From Thermoplasmata archaeon (lineage in GTDB: Archaea > Thermoplasmatota > Thermoplasmata > Lutacidiplasmatales > UBA184): a stretch of DNA of 23,978 nt. A program made the position numbers and the translations under genes. Below, one piece after another: positions 21,210 to 23,978 of this stretch. The DNA is taken from NCBI GenBank assembly GCA_030038885.1, contig JASHQY010000157.1, positions 1 to 23,978 of the forward strand, written 5' to 3'. Each line of letters starts with the position of its first letter. Within the stretch, counting starts at the first letter, position 1. A model generated the notes under the pieces. That model was given only the letters and a program-made list of their open reading frames with translations. It did no database searches and was not told the DNA's origin.

Positions 21210-22510
21210 GCGCCGGGGCGCCCGACCCGATCGCCCGCGCGTTCGCTCCCGACCGGCGGGGGGCCCCCGTGCGCGTCCGTGGCTGGGTGCAGCGCTCGCG
21301 CTCGTCCGGCGGGATCCTGTTCCTCCACCTGCGGGACCGCACCGGCACGGTCCAGGTGACCGGCAAGAAGGACGTCCTGGGCCCCGAGGCGTTCGCGGCG
21401 GCCGAGCACGTGCAGGTCGAGGGCGTGATCGAGGTCGAGGGGACGGTGGCGGACGACCCGCGCGCACCCGGCGGCCGGGAGGTCCGGGCCCGGACGATCC
21501 GGGTCGTCGACCCCGGGCTGCCGTTCCCGATCTTCCAGGAGCAGACCGAGGAGTTCCGCCTCGACAAGCGCCACCTCGTGATCCGCTCCGACGAGCACGT
21601 CGCGACCTTCCGCGTGAAGGCCGAGCTGCTGCGGGCGCTGCGCGCGTTCCTCGACGCGGAGGAGGTCCTCGAGGTGACCCCGCCGATCCTGACCGGGAAC
21701 CCGGCGGAGGGCGGCGCGGAGGCGTTCCAGATCGACTACTTCGGGCGGCCGGGCTACCTCTCGCAGACCGCGCAGCTCTACCTCGAGGCGATGCTCTCCC
21801 CGCACGAGCGGGTCTACGCGCTGACCCCGTCGTTCCGCGCGGAGAAGTCGCGGACGCCGCGGCACCTGACCGAGTACCAGCACCTCGAGATCGAGCTCGC
21901 GTGGTGCGACCTCGACGGGCTGATGTCGTTCATCGAGCGGATGGTCGTCGCGGCGTGCCACGCGGTCGCCGAGCGTCGGCCGGCCGAGCTCCGCGCGCTC
22001 GGGCGGAAGCCCGAGGAGCTCGCCGCGCTCGCGCCGCCGTTCCCCCGGATCTCGTATGCGGACGCGATCGACCGGCTCGCGCGCGAGGGGTTCCCGGTGC
22101 GCTGGGGCAGCGACCTCGGGACCGCCGAGGAACGCGCGCTCACGCTCGAGTCGGCGGTCCCGCTGTTCGTCACGCGCTACCCACGCGAGCTGAAGGCGTT
22201 CTACATGCTGCGCTCGCCGGACGACCCGCGCACGGTCGAGGCGACGGACCTCCTCGCGCCGGAGGGGTACGGGGAGATGGTCGGGGCGTCGTGCCGCGAG
22301 ACGAGCCTCGACCGCCTCACCGAGCGGCTCACCGCGGTCGGCGCGAACCTCGCCGACTACGAGTGGTACCTCGATCTGCGCCGCCACGGCAACGTGCCGC
22401 ACGCCGGCTTCGGCCTCGGGATCGAGCGGATCCTCCGCTGGATGGTGCGGCGCGAGCACATCCGCGAGACGACCCCGTTCCCCCGCACGCCGTCGCGCCA
22501 CACGCCCTGA
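21206..22510 (+). CDS. asnS: Asparaginyl-tRNA synthetase
   Basis: A 434-residue class IIb aminoacyl-tRNA synthetase. An OB-fold anticodon-binding domain covers about 20-105 (VRVRGWVQRSR, FLHLRDRTGTVQV). The catalytic core has motif 2 FRAEKSRTPRHLTEY and motif 3 GFGLGIERILRWM. AsnRS is preferred over archaeal AspRS because of KAFYM, TDLLAPEGYGEMVGASCRE, and the ending WYLDLRRHGNVPHAGFG then PFPRTPSRHTP, which follow the AsnRS pattern. In the GASCRE segment, most AsnRS have GGSQRE, so the specificity pocket differs slightly and an aspartate-charging activity is a minor alternative. The ATG at 21206 is translationally coupled to tfs. Confidence 0.88.
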   Translation: MSAGAPDPIARAFAPDRRGAPVRVRGWVQRSRSSGGILFLHLRDRTGTVQVTGKKDVLGPEAFAAAEHVQVEGVIEVEGTVADDPRAPGGREVRARTIRVVDPGLPFPIFQEQTEEFRLDKRHLVIRSDEHVATFRVKAELLRALRAFLDAEEVLEVTPPILTGNPAEGGAEAFQIDYFGRPGYLSQTAQLYLEAMLSPHERVYALTPSFRAEKSRTPRHLTEYQHLEIELAWCDLDGLMSFIERMVVAACHAVAERRPAELRALGRKPEELAALAPPFPRISYADAIDRLAREGFPVRWGSDLGTAEERALTLESAVPLFVTRYPRELKAFYMLRSPDDPRTVEATDLLAPEGYGEMVGASCRETSLDRLTERLTAVGANLADYEWYLDLRRHGNVPHAGFGLGIERILRWMVRREHIRETTPFPRTPSRHTP

Positions 22511-22512
22511 CG

Positions 22513-22528
22513 CGCCCCGCCCGGGGCG
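22513..22528 (+). terminator. GC-rich hairpin just after asnS
   Basis: Arms CGCCCCG (22513-22519) and CGGGGCG (22522-22528) with a 2-base loop lie 3 bases after the asnS stop. There is no T-run, and short GC hairpins are common by chance in this composition, so it is only a candidate for 3' end formation or mRNA stability. Confidence 0.25.
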
Positions 22529-22598
22529 GCGCGGGGGCAAGGTTCAATAGCGTCGGCGCGCGTGCGCTCCCTGCCGTTCCGGACCGGAGATCCTAGAC

Positions 22599-23138
22599 TT
22601 GGCGGCGATGCACGGATCGGACCGGGGAGGGGAGCGCGCGGCGTCGCCCCCCGCGAAGGCCGCGCCCGGGGCGGTGGTCGTCGAGCGGATCACGCACCAC
22701 GACGTGCCCGAGATCTGCAGCCTCTACCGGCGCGTGTGGGAGCCCCCGCACTCGCCGCCGCTCCCGGCGGAGCTCGTGAAGTCGTGGCAGCCGGCGGCGC
22801 TCGAGTTCACGAGCCGGATGGAGGGCGTCACGTACTTCGCCGCGCGCCGCGACGGGAAGCTGCTCGGGGTGATCGGCTGCGAGGTCGCGCACGGCAACTG
22901 CCATCTGGTCGACCTCGCGGTCGACCCCGAGGCGCGCCGCCAGCGCGTGGCGAGCGCGCTGGTCGCGTCCGCGCTCGAGTGGGCGCACCACGCGAACGCG
23001 GTCGAGGTGTGGGCCGATACGCTCGCGCAGTTCTCCGCGGCGGCCGCGCTGTTCAAGCACCTCGGCTTCGCCGAGTGCGGCGTCCTGCACAAGCACGAGT
23101 GGAACGAGGACGTCCGCCTGTTCGAGCGGATGCTCTAG
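22599..23138 (+). CDS. GNAT-family N-acetyltransferase
   Basis: A 179-residue protein of the GCN5-related acetyltransferase fold. VERITHHDVPEICSLYRRVW (residues 28-47) is strand 1 and helix 1. FAARRDGKLLGVIGCEV is the strand 2-3 hairpin, and LVDLAVDPEARRQRVASALV holds the acetyl-CoA pyrophosphate loop (R-x-x-x-A/G). The C-terminal AAALFKHLGFAECGVLHKH is typical. The acceptor is unknown. The start is a TTG, supported by GGAGATC 9 bases upstream at 22586-22592, which matches the 16S anti-Shine-Dalgarno. An ATG at 22608 is the alternative. This is one of the few genes in the window with a good ribosome-binding site. A weak TATA-like TTCAATAG lies at 22543-22550. Confidence 0.85.
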   Translation: MAAMHGSDRGGERAASPPAKAAPGAVVVERITHHDVPEICSLYRRVWEPPHSPPLPAELVKSWQPAALEFTSRMEGVTYFAARRDGKLLGVIGCEVAHGNCHLVDLAVDPEARRQRVASALVASALEWAHHANAVEVWADTLAQFSAAAALFKHLGFAECGVLHKHEWNEDVRLFERML

Positions 23139-23978
23139 GGCCGCCCGGCGCCCGCGCGGGCCGGCCGGTTCTGCGGGAGCCCGTGCGTCTGCTGGAGCGA
23201 GCGCAGGCGGCGCAGCCCCTCCTCCGGATGGCCGCGGAAGAACTCGCGGGCGCCGCGCGCGAGCTCGGTCGCCTCGAGCTCGGTCGCGATCCCGTGCGCC
23301 CGCTCGTCGAGCAGGTAGTCCCCGTAGTCGGCGATGTAGCGGGGCAGCCCGTCCTTGAGCCGGTTGACCGCCTGGAGGCGGAGCGCGCGGATCTGCTGCT
23401 TCAGCGGCGCGAGCTTGCCGGCGCGCAGCTCGCTCTCGAGGTCGTCCTCGACGGACGCCGGGTCCTGCGGGGGATCGACGCCGATCGCCTGCATGTCGCG
23501 CAGGAGCGCGACGACCCGCTCGAGCTCCTCGCGGGCCTGGTCCAGGTGGCGCTCCTTGAGCGAGAGGACGCGGTCGACCTGCTGGAACGTCGTGAGCGCC
23601 TGGGCGAGGTCGCCGGTCCGCGCGGCGTGGAGCGTGTCCTCGATCTGGTCCCGCTCGAGGCGGCTGTCGACCGAGTACGCCTCGAGCCGGGTCAGTCGGG
23701 CCCGCGTCCGCTTCTGCCATTCCTCGAAGCCGGCGACGATCCGCTGCTGCGCGATCCGCTCGATCCCGCGGACCGCCTCGGCCCACGGCTCGGGGTTCCA
23801 GGACGTGCGCGCCGCCTCCTCGGCCCACGCCGGGAGCCGGGGGACGTCGACACCGAGCGGCCCCGCGCCGTCGGCCCACTGGGCGACGCGGGCGAGCCGC
23901 CGGGTGAGCTCCGCCGCGAACGGGTTCGCGGGGGGCGCCGTGACGCGGTGCGGGGGCGGTCGCGAGGCCGCCCGGGGC
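23135..23978 (-). CDS. Helical, coiled-coil-like protein of unknown function (partial, N-terminus beyond window)
   Basis: The frame is open from the right edge to a TAG at 23135-23137 and shows about 280 residues with no convincing start, so the 5' end lies outside. The visible part begins with a Pro-rich low-complexity segment and then becomes almost entirely helical and highly charged. One helix starts at RTRARLTRLEAY; another carries LSLKERHLDQAREELERVVAL, suggestive of coiled coil. A more conserved-looking C-terminal stretch includes PRYIADYGDYLLDERAHGIA. I recognise no catalytic motif or family. Its stop shares a CTAG with the stop of the convergent GNAT gene. Confidence 0.6.
   Translation of the reverse strand, partial: PRAASRPPPHRVTAPPANPFAAELTRRLARVAQWADGAGPLGVDVPRLPAWAEEAARTSWNPEPWAEAVRGIERIAQQRIVAGFEEWQKRTRARLTRLEAYSVDSRLERDQIEDTLHAARTGDLAQALTTFQQVDRVLSLKERHLDQAREELERVVALLRDMQAIGVDPPQDPASVEDDLESELRAGKLAPLKQQIRALRLQAVNRLKDGLPRYIADYGDYLLDERAHGIATELEATELARGAREFFRGHPEEGLRRLRSLQQTHGLPQNRPARAGAGRP

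Noticed and set aside
21206..22510. Annotation as aspartyl-tRNA synthetase
   Set aside because: KAFYM, the LLAPEGYGEM region and the PFPRTP ending follow the AsnRS pattern; the archaeal AspRS pattern differs.
1..23978. CRISPR arrays, insertion sequences, prophage or integrated element
   Set aside because: No regularly spaced direct repeats, transposase, integrase or composition break was seen. The single tRNA gene shows no repeated 3' end that would mark an attachment site.

Overview
The window is a gene-dense, very GC-rich stretch of an archaeal chromosome. Marker genes make it archaeal, most likely euryarchaeal: archaeosine synthase (ArcS), RNA polymerase subunit L, transcript-cleavage factor TFS, a Hef/FANCM-type helicase, a bacterio-opsin-activator-type HTH regulator and KptA with a zinc finger. 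Many genes have a TATA-like element about 24-33 bases before the start codon and no Shine-Dalgarno, as in organisms with many leaderless transcripts. A helicase-only Hef, ArcS and high GC together suggest an uncultured high-GC Thermoplasmatota lineage; this taxonomic guess is inference. No insertion sequence, CRISPR array, rRNA or prophage was seen, and no gene-free stretch exceeds 300 bases.

Layout. 1-488 (-): 5' part of a DNA methyltransferase running off the window. 580-6136: a polyphosphate/phosphate island with a CHAD protein (-), a divergent operon of PPX/GppA phosphatase and two tandem thymidylate-kinase-like P-loop proteins (+), and a convergent operon of PhoU-like regulator and SixA-type phosphatase (-). 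The PhoU promoter carries a TATA box abutting an 8-bp-arm inverted repeat. 6234-8145 (-): tRNA-Val(UAC), whose 5' end is overlapped by the 3' end of arcS. 8183-8536 (-): small unknown protein. 8593-10979 (-): ubiA and ubiD, a quinone-type prenyltransferase/decarboxylase pair. 11060-12263 (+): HTH_10 regulator and dUTPase. 12272-13861 (-): Hef-like helicase. 13924-17292 (+): family 2 glycosyltransferase, aldehyde dehydrogenase, and a zinc-ribbon membrane protein with a sequon-rich outer domain. 17289-18265 (-): kptA and rpoL. 18402-22510 (+): purD, a DUF457-type membrane protein, tfs and asnS. 22599-23138 (+): GNAT acetyltransferase. 23135-23978 (-): C-terminal part of a helical protein running off the right edge.

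The most interesting part is the island at 580-6136. Polyphosphate-binding (CHAD), polyphosphate/pppGpp hydrolysis (PPX), phosphate regulation (PhoU) and phosphohistidine/phosphate chemistry (SixA) surround two P-loop kinases. These two lack the thymidine-binding sequence expected of dTMP kinases, and the second has Arg in place of the Walker A Lys. They are candidates for polyphosphate-linked kinases rather than nucleotide-synthesis enzymes. Other notable points are the arcS-tRNA overlap, an arcS reading frame that continues upstream of any usable start codon, and TATA boxes placed inside or against perfect inverted repeats at several promoters.
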